A program made the position numbers and the translations under genes. The notes under the pieces are model-generated. The model did no database searches. It saw nothing but the letters and a program-made list of their open reading frames with translations, and was not told the origin of the DNA. Positions 15,632 to 24,194 of a DNA stretch of 28,029 bases are shown here, in pieces (the stretch's first letter is position 1; the number at the start of each line of letters is the position of its first letter). This DNA is from JACZQZ01 sp046756945 (lineage in GTDB: Bacteria; Pseudomonadota; Alphaproteobacteria; Rhodospirillales; 2-02-FULL-58-16), in contig JBHHXI010000021.1 of assembly GCA_046756945.1 (NCBI GenBank), positions 1 to 28,029 on the forward strand. Reading direction: 5' to 3'.

Positions 15632-16146
15632 CACCCTTCCTTCGCATCCGTGCCACCCTTATTTTTAGGCTTTTCCGCGCCCATAAACAAGGAATCTAGA
15701 ACCAACATGGCGACGCCGACGGTAATTCCGCTGTCGGCCGCGTTAAACGCCGGCCAATGGTACCCGGCGACGTGGAAATCCAGAAAATCCGCCACCGCGC
15801 CGAAACGCAGCCGGTCGACTACGTTTCCAATGGCGCCGCCGATCACCAGACCGATGGCGGACGCCAGCCAGGCCCCCTGGACCCGGCGCAGCCAGACCAC
15901 CAGGGCGGCGACGATGGCCAGCGCCACAAGCGGCAGAATCCAGACGTTGAGGGCCGAATCCCCGTCGAACAGCCCAAAGCTGATGCCCCGGTTCCACCCC
16001 ATCACAAGGTTGAAGAACGGCGTCACCGGAATGATTCTGGGCGGCTGCATGACCACGGCCATGATCCACCACTTGGTGGCCTGATCGAGCACGATCAGCA
16101 GGGCCGCCACCACGAGGCCCAGCGGCAGGCCGTTGGAGCTCCTCAT
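15631..16146 (-). CDS. lspA: Lipoprotein signal peptidase (signal peptidase II)
   Basis: Inner-membrane aspartic peptidase that removes signal peptides from diacylglyceryl-prolipoproteins. The 171-residue protein has four hydrophobic segments. Conserved motifs are DQATKWW at 21-27 and FFNLVMGWNRGISFGLF at 44-60. The two catalytic Asp residues are D111 in GNVVDRLRFG and D138 in FNAADSGI. The open frame continues far upstream within ileS, but homology begins at the ATG at 16146, 14 bases after the ileS stop. The order ileS-lspA is common in proteobacteria, and a DUF3035 lipoprotein gene follows. Confidence 0.96.
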   Translation of the reverse strand: MRSSNGLPLGLVVAALLIVLDQATKWWIMAVVMQPPRIIPVTPFFNLVMGWNRGISFGLFDGDSALNVWILPLVALAIVAALVVWLRRVQGAWLASAIGLVIGGAIGNVVDRLRFGAVADFLDFHVAGYHWPAFNAADSGITVGVAMLVLDSLFMGAEKPKNKGGTDAKEG

Positions 16147-16160
16147 GGCGGACCCCTCCC

Positions 16161-19016
16161 TCACCGGCCCTGATGGTGGCGGACGGCGTCGGCGCACCGC
16201 GCGCAGACGTCCGGGTACCCGGGATCGCTGCCCACCTCGCCCAGGACCTTCCAGCAGCGCCGGCATTTCTCGCCCGCCGCCAGGCTCGGGACCACCGCGA
16301 CGCCCGGGACATCGGCGATGGTGAAGGCGCCGTCGGGGGCCGCCCCGTCGCACAGGGTGGCGTCCGAGGTGATGGCGATCTCGGCCAGGTCGACCCCGTC
16401 CAGGGCCTCGACGTACGCACGCCCGGCGAACACGTCGGCATGGGCTAAGAGGCTGGAGCCGATGCGCTTGTTGGCCCGCTCCACCTCCAGCGCCCCGGTG
16501 ACGACCCGGCGCAGGGCGCGGACGCGCGCCCACTTGGCGGCCAGCGCATCGTCGCGCCAGGCCTCCGGAATCTCGGGAAACAGACGCAGGTGCACGCTTT
16601 CGTCCGGGCCCGGGTGGCGCGCCAGCCACGCCTCTTCCGCCGTGAAACAGAGGAACGGCGCCAGCCAGGCGGTCAGGCAGTCGAACAGGGTATCCAGCAC
16701 CGTCCGCGCCGCCCGGCGGCGTACCGAGTCCGCCCGGTCGCAATACAGGCTGTCCTTGCGCACATCGAAGTAGAACGCGGACAGCTCGACGGCGCAGAAA
16801 TTGTGCAGCTCGGCGAACAGGGGGTGGAAATCAAACGCCTCGCACGCGCCGCGCAGCATCCGGTCGATCTCCCAAATCCGGTGCAGGACCCAGCGCTCGA
16901 GCTCCGGCATATCGGCCACGGGCAGGCGTTCGGCGTCGTCGAACCCGTTCAGGTTGCCGAGCAAGTACCGGAGCGTGTTGCGGAGCCGCCGGTAGATGTC
17001 GGCGTGGTGCTTGAGGATCTCCGGTCCGACGCGCAGGTCCTCGGAATAATCCGAGCCCACCACCCACAGGCGCAGGATATCGGCCCCGTACCGCTTGACC
17101 ACGTCCTGGGGCGAGATGACGTTGCCCAGGGACTTGGACATCTTCTGGCCGTCCCCGGCCATGACGAAGCCGTGGGTCAGCACCGCCTCGTACGGCGCCC
17201 GGCCGCGGGTGCCGCAGGACTCGAGCAGCGAGGACTGGAACCAGCCCCGATGCTGGTCGCTGCCCTCGAGATAAAGCGAGGCCGGCCACTGCAATTCGGG
17301 GCGTTTTTCCAAAACGAAGCTGTGGGTGGCGCCGGAGTCGAACCACACGTCCATGATATCGGTGACCTGGTCGAAGTCGGCCGGGTCGTATTCGGGCGCC
17401 AGGAAACGCGCCGGTTCCGAGGTAAACCAGGTGTCCGCCCCTTCCGCCTCCACCGCGTCCGCGATGCGCTCCAGGACACCGGCGTCGCGCAAGGGCTCGC
17501 CCGTTTCCCTGTTGACGAAGACCGTGATCGGCACGCCCCAGGCGCGCTGGCGCGAGACACACCAGTCGGGCCGGGTCTCGACCATCCCGTAAAGCCGCTT
17601 GCGTCCCGATTCGGGCACGAAGCGGGTGTGGTCGATGGCCGCCAGCGCCGCCCGGCGCAGCCCCGTTTTCTCCATGGAGATGAACCACTGGGGCGTGTTG
17701 CGGAAGATCAGCGGCGCTTTCGAGCGCCAGGAATGGGGATAGCTGTGGGTGATGCGGCCCGAGGCCAGCAATGCGCCGGCCCCGGTCAGCGCCTCCACCA
17801 CGTCGCCGTCCACCTTGAACACGTGCCGGCCGGCGAACAGGGGCACGTGGTCGGCGAACAGGCCCCCGTCGTCGACCGTATCGGGCACGTCGACGCCATG
17901 CTTGACGCCGAGCTCGAAGTCGTCGGCGCCGTGGCCCGGCGCCACGTGGACGATCCCGGTGCCCGTTTCGGTGTCGACGAAATCGGCCGCCAGGAGGGGC
18001 ACGCCGAAGTCATAGCCCTTGCCGTGCAGGGGATGGCGGCAGACGGTCCCGTCCAGGCCGGTGGCCTCGGTCAGGCGCCGCCACTCGGAGATCCCGGCCG
18101 CGCTTTTCACCGATTCGGCGAGGCCGTGGGCGACGACCAGGCGCTCGCCGTCGACCGCCAGGCCGCCGTCTTCCACCGAGACGACCTCGTAGACGCCGTA
18201 GGCCATGCCGGGGCCGTAAGCCAGCGCCCGGTTGCCGGGGATGGTCCACGGCGTGGTCGTCCAGATGACGACGGAGGCGCCCTCGAGCTCCGCCGCCGCC
18301 GTCTCGAGCACGGGAAAGCGCACGTAAATGGCCGTCGACGTGTGGTCGTGGTACTCGACCTCGGCTTCCGCCAGGGCCGTCTTTTCCACCACCGACCACA
18401 GCACCGGCCTGGCGCCCTTGTAGAGGGCGCCGTTGATCAGGAATTTTCCGAGCTCGCGCACGATCTGGGCCTCGGCGGCGAAGGCCATGGTGGTGTACGG
18501 GGAGTCCCAGTCGCCGATGACGCCGAGGCGCTCGAATTCCCGGCGCTGGATGTCGATCCAGTGGTCGGCGAACTCGCGGCATTCGCGGCGGAACTGGACG
18601 ATGGGCACCTCGTCCTTGTTCTTGCCCGCGGCCCGGTACTTTTCCTCGATCTTCCATTCGATGGGCAGGCCGTGGCAGTCCCAGCCGGGCACGTAGTTCG
18701 CGTCCCGGCCCAGCATCTGCTGGGAGCGGGTGATCACGTCCTTGAGAATCTTGTTGAGCGCGTGGCCGATGTGCAGGTGCCCGTTGGCATAGGGCGGGCC
18801 GTCGTGGAGGATGAACTTCTTGCGCCCCTTGGCCGCCTGGCGGTGCCGGCGAAACAGGTCCATGGAGGACCAGTGCTCGAGCGTCTCGGGCTCGCGCTCG
18901 GGCAGTCCCGCCCGCATGGGAAAATCGGCCTCGGGCAGGAACACCGTCGATTTATAGTCCACGCCCACTTTGCCGCCCTCCGGTCGTCGGTTTTCCATGC
19001 GCTGCCGGCTGTCCAC
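16161..19016 (-). CDS. ileS: Isoleucyl-tRNA synthetase
   Basis: Charges tRNA-Ile and edits misactivated valine. The protein is about 951 residues, the usual bacterial length. HIGH is at 82-85 (GPPYANGHLHIGHALNK) and KMSKSLGN is near 620. Between them lies the editing domain with TTTPWTIPGNRAL. The C-terminus has the zinc ribbon with CRRC and CARC, typical of eubacterial IleRS. Two starts are possible: GTG at 19016 with GAGG 9 bases upstream, and ATG at 18998 with a weaker site. The GTG is used here; the six extra residues carry no homology. ribF ends 4 bases upstream, so the genes are probably one transcript. Confidence 0.97.
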   Translation of the reverse strand: MDSRQRMENRRPEGGKVGVDYKSTVFLPEADFPMRAGLPEREPETLEHWSSMDLFRRHRQAAKGRKKFILHDGPPYANGHLHIGHALNKILKDVITRSQQMLGRDANYVPGWDCHGLPIEWKIEEKYRAAGKNKDEVPIVQFRRECREFADHWIDIQRREFERLGVIGDWDSPYTTMAFAAEAQIVRELGKFLINGALYKGARPVLWSVVEKTALAEAEVEYHDHTSTAIYVRFPVLETAAAELEGASVVIWTTTPWTIPGNRALAYGPGMAYGVYEVVSVEDGGLAVDGERLVVAHGLAESVKSAAGISEWRRLTEATGLDGTVCRHPLHGKGYDFGVPLLAADFVDTETGTGIVHVAPGHGADDFELGVKHGVDVPDTVDDGGLFADHVPLFAGRHVFKVDGDVVEALTGAGALLASGRITHSYPHSWRSKAPLIFRNTPQWFISMEKTGLRRAALAAIDHTRFVPESGRKRLYGMVETRPDWCVSRQRAWGVPITVFVNRETGEPLRDAGVLERIADAVEAEGADTWFTSEPARFLAPEYDPADFDQVTDIMDVWFDSGATHSFVLEKRPELQWPASLYLEGSDQHRGWFQSSLLESCGTRGRAPYEAVLTHGFVMAGDGQKMSKSLGNVISPQDVVKRYGADILRLWVVGSDYSEDLRVGPEILKHHADIYRRLRNTLRYLLGNLNGFDDAERLPVADMPELERWVLHRIWEIDRMLRGACEAFDFHPLFAELHNFCAVELSAFYFDVRKDSLYCDRADSVRRRAARTVLDTLFDCLTAWLAPFLCFTAEEAWLARHPGPDESVHLRLFPEIPEAWRDDALAAKWARVRALRRVVTGALEVERANKRIGSSLLAHADVFAGRAYVEALDGVDLAEIAITSDATLCDGAAPDGAFTIADVPGVAVVPSLAAGEKCRRCWKVLGEVGSDPGYPDVCARCADAVRHHQGR

Positions 19017-19020
19017 GGCT

Positions 19021-19980
19021 TTACGCCTCGGCCAGGGCGTGGCGCGCGTGGACGCTGTCGGCGGCGATTTGTGCCTTCAAATCGTCGAGGCCGTCAAATT
19101 TCTTTTCCGGACGCAGGTACCCGACCAGGGCGACGCGCAGGTGCCGGCCATAGAGATCGCCGTCGAAATCGAACAGGTGCACCTCCAGGATCACGTCCGT
19201 GCCGGCAAAGGTGGGCCGGTGGCCCAGGTTGGCGACGCCGCCATGCCACACCGTAGCCGCGCCCCTGTCAATGCCGGCCCGGACCGCGTAGACGCCGTTC
19301 GCCGGCCGCAGGTATTCGCCAAGACGCAGATTCGCCGTGGGATAGCCGATGGCCTTGCCGCGATGGTCGCCATGGGCCACCCGTCCCTCGATCTCGAAGT
19401 GCCGGCCCAGCACCTTGGCCGCGGCGCCGGGATCGGCGTTCTTCAGGAAGGCGCGCACCCGGGTCGAGGAATAGGCTTTCCCGTCCCCGTCCCCGTTCCC
19501 TTCTACGTCCCGCATCGCCGTGACGCAGGTAAAGCCGAAGCCATCCTTCTTTCCCATGTGCAGGAGCAGTTCCGTGTTGCCGGCGCGCTTGTGGCCGAAA
19601 ACGAAGTCGTAGCCGGAGACCACGTGCCGCGCCCCGAGCCCCTTGACCAGCACGTCGGTGACGAAATCCTCGGCCGGACGGCGCGAAAAATCGCGATCGA
19701 AGCGCAGTACGATCATGCAGTCCACGCCCATGGCCTCGATGTGCCGCGCCTTCATCCGAAACGGGGTGAGGCGGAAGGGCTCGGCCTCGGGAGTGAAGAA
19801 GGCGCGCGGATGGGGCTCGAAGGTGAGCACCGCCCACGGCATCCCCGCCGCCCGCGCGATGTGCCCGGCTTCGTCGATGACCGCCCGGTGACCGCGATGG
19901 AGCCCGTCGAAGTTGCCGATGGCGACCGCCGCGCCGCGGGCTTCCGCCGGCAGGTCGTGAAAATGGCGAAAGATCCGCAT
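19021..19980 (-). CDS. ribF: Bifunctional riboflavin kinase / FAD synthetase
   Basis: Phosphorylates riboflavin to FMN and adenylates FMN to FAD. The 319-residue protein has the nucleotidyl-transferase domain first, with GNFDGLHRGH at 22-31 (HxGH-like motif), FEPHPRAFF and the YSSTRVR motif near 170. The riboflavin kinase domain follows with GYPTANLRL, LYGRHLRV and the C-terminal LRPEKKF. No FMN riboswitch-like structure was recognised in the 55 bases upstream. It heads the ribF-ileS-lspA run, an arrangement shared with many proteobacteria. Confidence 0.96.
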   Translation of the reverse strand: MRIFRHFHDLPAEARGAAVAIGNFDGLHRGHRAVIDEAGHIARAAGMPWAVLTFEPHPRAFFTPEAEPFRLTPFRMKARHIEAMGVDCMIVLRFDRDFSRRPAEDFVTDVLVKGLGARHVVSGYDFVFGHKRAGNTELLLHMGKKDGFGFTCVTAMRDVEGNGDGDGKAYSSTRVRAFLKNADPGAAAKVLGRHFEIEGRVAHGDHRGKAIGYPTANLRLGEYLRPANGVYAVRAGIDRGAATVWHGGVANLGHRPTFAGTDVILEVHLFDFDGDLYGRHLRVALVGYLRPEKKFDGLDDLKAQIAADSVHARHALAEA

Positions 19981-20035
19981 GGGGGCAAGAAGGTGTCAGC
20001 GCCCCAGGATGGGGTCAAGGGAAAACCATGCAGGA

Positions 20036-20497
20036 TCAGGGGGAAGCGCCGCCCTCGGGCGGGCGGCGGCGGGGCCGGCGCGCGACCAGCCTGGGGCTCG
20101 AGCGCAGCGAGCGCACGGGGCGGGTCGCCACGGGGGGGCGCGGCGGGGCAAGCGGCGGAGACGGCGCGGAGAACGCCGTCGGAGCGCCGGCCGGGCCGAC
20201 GAAGTCCTCGGCCCGGAACAGGCCGGCCCGTTCGCCCTTGTGCCGGGTCCGTGTCTCGATCATGCGCAGCGTGCGCCGCACCGTCGGGTGCCGGTCGGGC
20301 GGCCTGAGACAGTTGAGCAGATGGGCCCGGGCGATGGCCTTGATGCGCTTGACGATGGTCCGGTAGTGCTGCCGGGGCTCGCACCACCGGGCATAGGCCG
20401 CCACGGTCCACGGATGGGCGGGCAGCGGTCTCAGGCCCCGCGCCGCGCACCAGGCGGCGAAATCCTTCCATGCCCGCTCGGCGACACGCGTGGTCAC
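20036..20497 (-). CDS. Small protein resembling a tyrosine-recombinase core-binding domain
   Basis: A 153-residue reading from GTG at 20497. Residues about 1-95 resemble the SAM-like N-terminal DNA-binding domain of tyrosine recombinases: ERAWKDFAAWCAARGL, then PWTVAAYARWC and TIVKRIKAIARAH. No catalytic domain follows. The last 50 residues are Pro/Arg/Ala-rich and probably disordered. An upstream extension of the frame to 20755 has no recognisable homology. The GTG overlaps the stop of a 37-codon ORF as GTGA. It lies 55 bases upstream of ribF on the same strand. It may be a decayed integrase or a free-standing DNA-binding protein; function is not known. Confidence 0.55.
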   Translation of the reverse strand: MTTRVAERAWKDFAAWCAARGLRPLPAHPWTVAAYARWCEPRQHYRTIVKRIKAIARAHLLNCLRPPDRHPTVRRTLRMIETRTRHKGERAGLFRAEDFVGPAGAPTAFSAPSPPLAPPRPPVATRPVRSLRSSPRLVARRPRRRPPEGGASP

Positions 20498-20607
20498 AGC
20501 GGCGCCCCCGGGACCCGATGCGGGCCTGCCCCGGCGCCCCGGCGGGCGGCGAACAGGCGCCGCAAGCGGTCCCTCTGCGCCGGGTCCCCGGCAAAGCGCG
20601 TGGTCAT
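20494..20607 (-). CDS. Possible 37-residue leader ORF before the core-binding-domain protein
   Basis: ATG at 20607 with an AAGG-type ribosome binding site 9 bases upstream opens a 37-codon frame beginning MTTRFAGDPAQRDRLRRLF. It ends in a TGA that overlaps the next gene's GTG. The downstream protein also begins with a TTR motif. The ORF could be a separate peptide, or the true N-terminus of the next gene separated by a frameshift. Evidence is limited to the start signal and the overlap. Confidence 0.3.
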   Translation of the reverse strand: MTTRFAGDPAQRDRLRRLFAARRGAGAGPHRVPGAPL

Positions 20608-20729
20608 GAATTGACACCTTCGCGTGCGTGCAGGAAGCGGCTAAACTAGCAGGGAAACCGTACTCGTCAAATCCGCCCTGCGCGGCCGGGCGATGGGCGG
20701 CGGTCGGCAGTAGCAAGGACGGAAACGCC

Positions 20730-21800
20730 ATGGGTGAGCACAGGATCGCGGCCATCCCGGGGGACGGAATCGGCCGCGAAGTACTCGACGCCGGCCTCAG
20801 GGCGCTGGCCGTGCTCGAGGAGCGCGAGCCCGGGCTCAGGCTCCACGTGGAGACCTTCCCCTGGGGGTCGGACTACTACCGCCGGCACGGCCGCATGATG
20901 CCCGACGACGGGGTCGAGCGGCTCAGCGCCTTCGACGCCATCTACTTCGGCGCCGTCGGCGACCCCGACATCCCCGACCACGTCACCCTGTGGGGCCTGA
21001 GGCTCGCCATCTGCCAGGGCTTCGATCAGTACGCCAACGTCCGCCCGGCGCGCCTGCTGCCGGGCATCGAGAGCCCCCTGCGCGGCCGCAGGCCTGAGGA
21101 TCTGGACTGGGTGATCGTGCGCGAGAACACCGAGGGCGAGTACGCCGGCGCCGGCGGCGGCGTGCACGGCGGCCTGCCCGCGGAAGTGGGCATGGACACC
21201 GCCATCTTCACCCGCGCCGGCATCGAGCGGATCATGGCGTTCGCCTTCGAACTCGCCCGCACGCGGCCGCGCAAGCTGCTCACCGTGGTCACCAAGTCCA
21301 ACGCCCAGCGCCACGGCATGGTCATGTGGGACCGGATCTTCGCCGGGATGAAGGGGGACTACCCGGACGTCGCCACCGACAAGATTCTGGTCGACGCCAT
21401 GACGACGCGCATGGTGCTGAAACCGGAGACCCTGGACGTCATCGTCGCCACCAACCTGCACGGCGATATCCTGAGCGACCTGGCGGCGGCGCTGTCGGGG
21501 AGCCTGGGCATCGCGCCGACGGCCAACCTCAATCCGGGCCGCGATGCGCCGTCCATGTTCGAGCCCATCCACGGCGCCGCCTTCGACATCACCGGGAAAG
21601 GCGTCGCCAACCCCATCGGCGCCCTGTGGACGGCGGTGATGATGCTGGAGCACCTGGGCGAGGCGGGCCCGGCGGCGCGCCTGATGATGGCCATCGAGGC
21701 GGTCACCGGCGCCGCAACCGTGCTGCCCGCGGACCTCGGTGGAAGCGCGACCACGGCGGAGGTCACCGACGCCGTGTGTTCCCAATTGGTTGGCGGGTGA
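20730..21800 (+). CDS. ttuC: Tartrate dehydrogenase/decarboxylase or D-malate dehydrogenase
   Basis: A 356-residue NAD-dependent beta-hydroxyacid oxidative decarboxylase, most like tartrate dehydrogenase/D-malate dehydrogenase. It has IAAIPGDGIGREV at the N-terminus and the substrate-binding Arg region YANVRPARLLPG. RENTEGEYAGAGGGVH, the Lys in VTKSNAQRHGMVMWDRIF and the metal-binding Asp run NLHGDILSDLAAALSGSLG follow. Isocitrate and isopropylmalate dehydrogenases share the fold, but the WGLRLAICQGFDQYANVRP and HGGLPAEVGMDTAIFT segments match the tartrate/malate branch. The ATG at 20730 is chosen, with AAGGACGGA upstream. It stands alone, divergent from the ribF-side genes. A TctA transporter and 2-hydroxyacid-type genes lie a few kilobases away. 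Confidence 0.88.
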   Translation: MGEHRIAAIPGDGIGREVLDAGLRALAVLEEREPGLRLHVETFPWGSDYYRRHGRMMPDDGVERLSAFDAIYFGAVGDPDIPDHVTLWGLRLAICQGFDQYANVRPARLLPGIESPLRGRRPEDLDWVIVRENTEGEYAGAGGGVHGGLPAEVGMDTAIFTRAGIERIMAFAFELARTRPRKLLTVVTKSNAQRHGMVMWDRIFAGMKGDYPDVATDKILVDAMTTRMVLKPETLDVIVATNLHGDILSDLAAALSGSLGIAPTANLNPGRDAPSMFEPIHGAAFDITGKGVANPIGALWTAVMMLEHLGEAGPAARLMMAIEAVTGAATVLPADLGGSATTAEVTDAVCSQLVGG

Positions 21801-21925
21801 TTTCCCGGCCGCCTCTTTAAACCCGTCGGCGGCGCCATGGCGGCGTGGGGAGGTGCGTCTTCAGCGTGCCTGCTTTGACCGGACGGTTTTCCCTTCCCAC
21901 ACGATTGGTGCCGAGCGCCAAGATT

Positions 21926-22519
21926 TCATTTGCCGAGCGCGGCCAGCGGTTTTCCCGATCCATCGGTCCGCAGGTTTTCGATGAACTCAAAAAGCCGCTG
22001 ATCCAGATTTTCGGCCTCCCGGTGTCCCGGGCTCAGACACAGCCTTCCATATACATATTCACTTCCCCGGACCGCTCCCAGGCGCTGCCCGTAAACGATA
22101 CACCTGTACCCGCTGCCCGTTCTGTCCATATATTGCAAATATCCATACTTGTTTTCTTTACGCTTTATCTTTGTATCCGAAAAATCGAAGCCTATTTTTT
22201 TAAAGAATTTTGCATTGGACAACTCCTCGACAAGATCGCTGAAATCATCCACGAAACCGTCATATATATCGGTCTCGGTTTGAATCACGACCGCCAGATA
22301 CCCCACGGTCGTTCCCCCGACCGCCAGTGTAAATGCCTCGGTATCGTTCTCCAGCCCGATCATTTTTCGCGCGTTCGTGGCCGTAAAGAAATTGTAAGTC
22401 TCCGCAATCGTCGTCGTCATGGGTTTTCCTTGCTCCCACTCAGACGCGGATTTTGCCGGCCCGCCCGCCGCCAGACACAGCGCGGAAACCAAGACCAGTG
22501 AGGAAATTCCAAACCGCAT
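21926..22519 (-). CDS. Exported protein of unknown function
   Basis: A 197-residue protein with a type I signal peptide (MRFGISSLVLVSALCLAAGG, likely cut after AKSA near residue 25). The mature part has no membrane segment and is rich in aromatic residues. It holds two Cys (140 and 161) that could form a disulfide in the periplasm. A conserved-looking core runs VGYLAVVIQTETDIYDGFVDD and YGYLQYMDRTGSGYRCIVYG. I recognise no family. GGGAGG with 8-base spacing supports the ATG at 22519. Both the gene and its upstream DNA are AT-richer than their neighbours, which is consistent with acquisition by transfer, though that is only a composition argument. It converges on the tartrate dehydrogenase gene. 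Confidence 0.75.
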   Translation of the reverse strand: MRFGISSLVLVSALCLAAGGPAKSASEWEQGKPMTTTIAETYNFFTATNARKMIGLENDTEAFTLAVGGTTVGYLAVVIQTETDIYDGFVDDFSDLVEELSNAKFFKKIGFDFSDTKIKRKENKYGYLQYMDRTGSGYRCIVYGQRLGAVRGSEYVYGRLCLSPGHREAENLDQRLFEFIENLRTDGSGKPLAALGK

Positions 22520-22833
22520 CGTCCCGTCCTCCCGGTATTAAGACATCACGGGGATGAGACAGCGGCCGCGCGGACGGCAGCTACGCCGTCTCGGGTACGC
22601 TTTCCGGAATTGCGCCGTCCGTTGCTTTGGCCGCGGCGCTAACCGTTTAATAATTGTATTTATTATATGGGTATTCTTCTTATGATTGTCGGACTTTGCC
22701 CCGGAGGAGTCAAGGGGAGGACGCAGGCCGTTAATACCACGAAAGAAAAACCCCGCCACGAAAGCGGGGTCCTTTACGGTGCTCTACGGTTGGCGCTTCA
22801 CGTCGTCACCGAAGCCGTCGCCAAAGCGTCGTG
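22520..22833. other. 314-base intergenic stretch with AT-rich segment and terminator
   Basis: This gap separates the start of the exported protein from the end of the CoA-transferase gene, both on the minus strand. It contains an AT-rich island at about 22641-22680 with a minus-strand TATAAT at 22667-22662, a candidate -10 box. The hexamer 17 bases upstream, GACAAT, is a poor -35. It also holds the terminator described separately. No convincing small ORF with a ribosome binding site was seen. Confidence 0.5.
22742..22769 (-). terminator. Rho-independent terminator of the CoA-transferase operon
   Basis: On the minus strand the 6-bp GC stem CCCCGC/GCGGGG (22769-22764 and 22756-22751) closes a 7-base loop and is followed by TTTTTCTTTC. 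It lies about 65 bases after the CoA-transferase stop. The plus strand carries only a weak T-run (TCCTTT), so the terminator mainly serves the minus-strand operon. Confidence 0.88.
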
Positions 22834-24105
22834 TCAGATCGCCCCTTCCGTGCGCGCCGCCTCGATTTCGGCGTCCCCGTAGCCAACGAGATCCTTGAGG
22901 ATCTGATCGGTGTGCTCGCCCAGGAGCGGCGAGGTTTCCACTTCCGTCGCCGAATCCGACAACTTGATCGGGTTGCCGACGGTCAGGAAGGTGCCCCTGT
23001 CCGGGTGTTCGACCGCGACGACGGTGGCGCGCGCCCGCAAGGAGTCATCCTCGGCCAGTTCCTTCATGTCCAGGACCGGGCCGCAGGGCACGCCCAGGGC
23101 GTTGAGGGTTTCCATGACCTGGTACTTGTCCTTGGTTATGGTCCACCCCTCGATCATGGCGAAGCAATCGTCGAGCTTCGTTAGCCGCGCCTCCGGCGTC
23201 GCCCACTCGGGATCGTCGATCAGGTCGGCGCGGCCGATCATCTTCATCAGGGGCGCCCAGCCCTGCGGCTGGATGATCACGTAGGCGTAGTCGTTGGCGC
23301 CGTGGGCGCTGTGGGTGCCGCTTTGCGCGCCGCGGTGCGCGCATTTCACCACGTGGCCCGGCTGACCGCCGCCCGACGCGTGGCCGGCACGCGGCACCTG
23401 CTCGCCGAAGGTGCCGTTCGGATATTGCGGGTATTCCTTGAGCGGACCGTGGGCCAGGCGCTGCTGGTCGCGGAGCTTGACCCGGCACAGGTTGAGGATG
23501 GCGTCCTGCATGGCGCATTCCACCCGCTGTCCGCGGCCGGTGTGCTGGCGCTGATAGAGCGCGGCGAGGATTCCCGCGACGACGTGCATGCCGGTCCCCG
23601 AATCCCCGATCTGCGCCCCGGAGACCATTGGCGGGCCGTCATCGAATCCGGTGGTGCTGGCGGCGCCGCCCATGCATTGGGCGACGTTTTCATAGGCCTT
23701 GCAGTCTTCATAGGGCCCCGGGCCGAAGCCCTTGATGGACGCGTAGATCATCCGCGGGTTGATCTCGTGGATGCGCTCCCAGGTGAAGCCCATGCGATCC
23801 AGGGCGCCGGGGGCGAAGTTCTCCACCATCACGTCGCAGGCCTCGATCAGCCTGGTGAATATCTCCTTGCCCTTGTCCACCTTGGGGTTCAGCGTGATGG
23901 AGCGCTTGTTGCAGTTGAGCATGGTGAAATACAGGCTGTCGGCGTCGGGCAGGTCGCGCAGTTGCTGGCGCGTGATGTCACCCGTGCCCGGGCGTTCGAC
24001 CTTGATCACGTCGGCGCCGAACCAGGCCAGAATTTGCGTGCAAGAAGGACCCGACTGGACATGGGTCATGTCCAGGACACGGATGCCGTCCAAAGCTTTT
24101 CCCAT
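22834..24105 (-). CDS. frc: Formyl-CoA:oxalate-type class III CoA-transferase
   Basis: Family III CoA-transferase that moves CoA between formyl-CoA and an organic acid; oxalate is the classic acceptor. The 423-residue length matches Frc. The nucleophile is D168 in QIGDSGTGMH, as in characterised formyl-CoA transferases. The glycine loop GGGQPG at 245-250 is also present. The N-terminus GKALDGIRVLDMTHVQSGPS and the CoA-binding region FGADVIKVERPGTGD are typical. A short His/Ser-rich insertion follows the glycine loop (about 256-270). The frame runs open far upstream through the next gene, but homology starts at the ATG at 24105, with GAGGA 5 bases before it. The adjacent ThDP enzyme makes a two-step acid activation and cleavage pathway likely. 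Another acceptor such as a 2-hydroxyacid cannot be excluded. Confidence 0.88.
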   Translation of the reverse strand: MGKALDGIRVLDMTHVQSGPSCTQILAWFGADVIKVERPGTGDITRQQLRDLPDADSLYFTMLNCNKRSITLNPKVDKGKEIFTRLIEACDVMVENFAPGALDRMGFTWERIHEINPRMIYASIKGFGPGPYEDCKAYENVAQCMGGAASTTGFDDGPPMVSGAQIGDSGTGMHVVAGILAALYQRQHTGRGQRVECAMQDAILNLCRVKLRDQQRLAHGPLKEYPQYPNGTFGEQVPRAGHASGGGQPGHVVKCAHRGAQSGTHSAHGANDYAYVIIQPQGWAPLMKMIGRADLIDDPEWATPEARLTKLDDCFAMIEGWTITKDKYQVMETLNALGVPCGPVLDMKELAEDDSLRARATVVAVEHPDRGTFLTVGNPIKLSDSATEVETSPLLGEHTDQILKDLVGYGDAEIEAARTEGAI

Positions 24106-24121
24106 CGTTTTCCTCGTCGCT

Positions 24122-24150
24122 TGATCGTGAAGTCGCCTGATCGTGAAGTC
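24122..24150. repeat. Two 13-bp direct repeats just upstream of frc
   Basis: TGATCGTGAAGTC occurs at 24122-24134 and again at 24138-24150, a 16-base period. The copies lie 17-45 bases upstream of the frc start, within the 89-base gap after the ThDP enzyme gene. They may be a slippage duplication or a binding site. Confidence 0.6.
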
Positions 24151-24194
24151 CCGGTCGCCGGCGCGGCCGACGGGGCCGCTTTTCCCGTTCGCGG

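Noticed and set aside
16590..19256. An 888-codon plus-strand open frame opposite ileS
   Set aside because: It is the complement of a clearly recognised synthetase. High GC leaves long antisense frames open, and the translation has no recognisable domain.
20611..20616. Perfect TTGACA upstream of the tartrate dehydrogenase gene
   Set aside because: No -10-like hexamer lies 16-18 bases downstream (GAAGCG at 17), so it was not called a promoter.
20498..20755. N-terminal extension of the core-binding-domain protein to 239 residues
   Set aside because: The extra 86 residues have no homology, cross the divergent intergenic region and overlap the start of the tartrate dehydrogenase gene.
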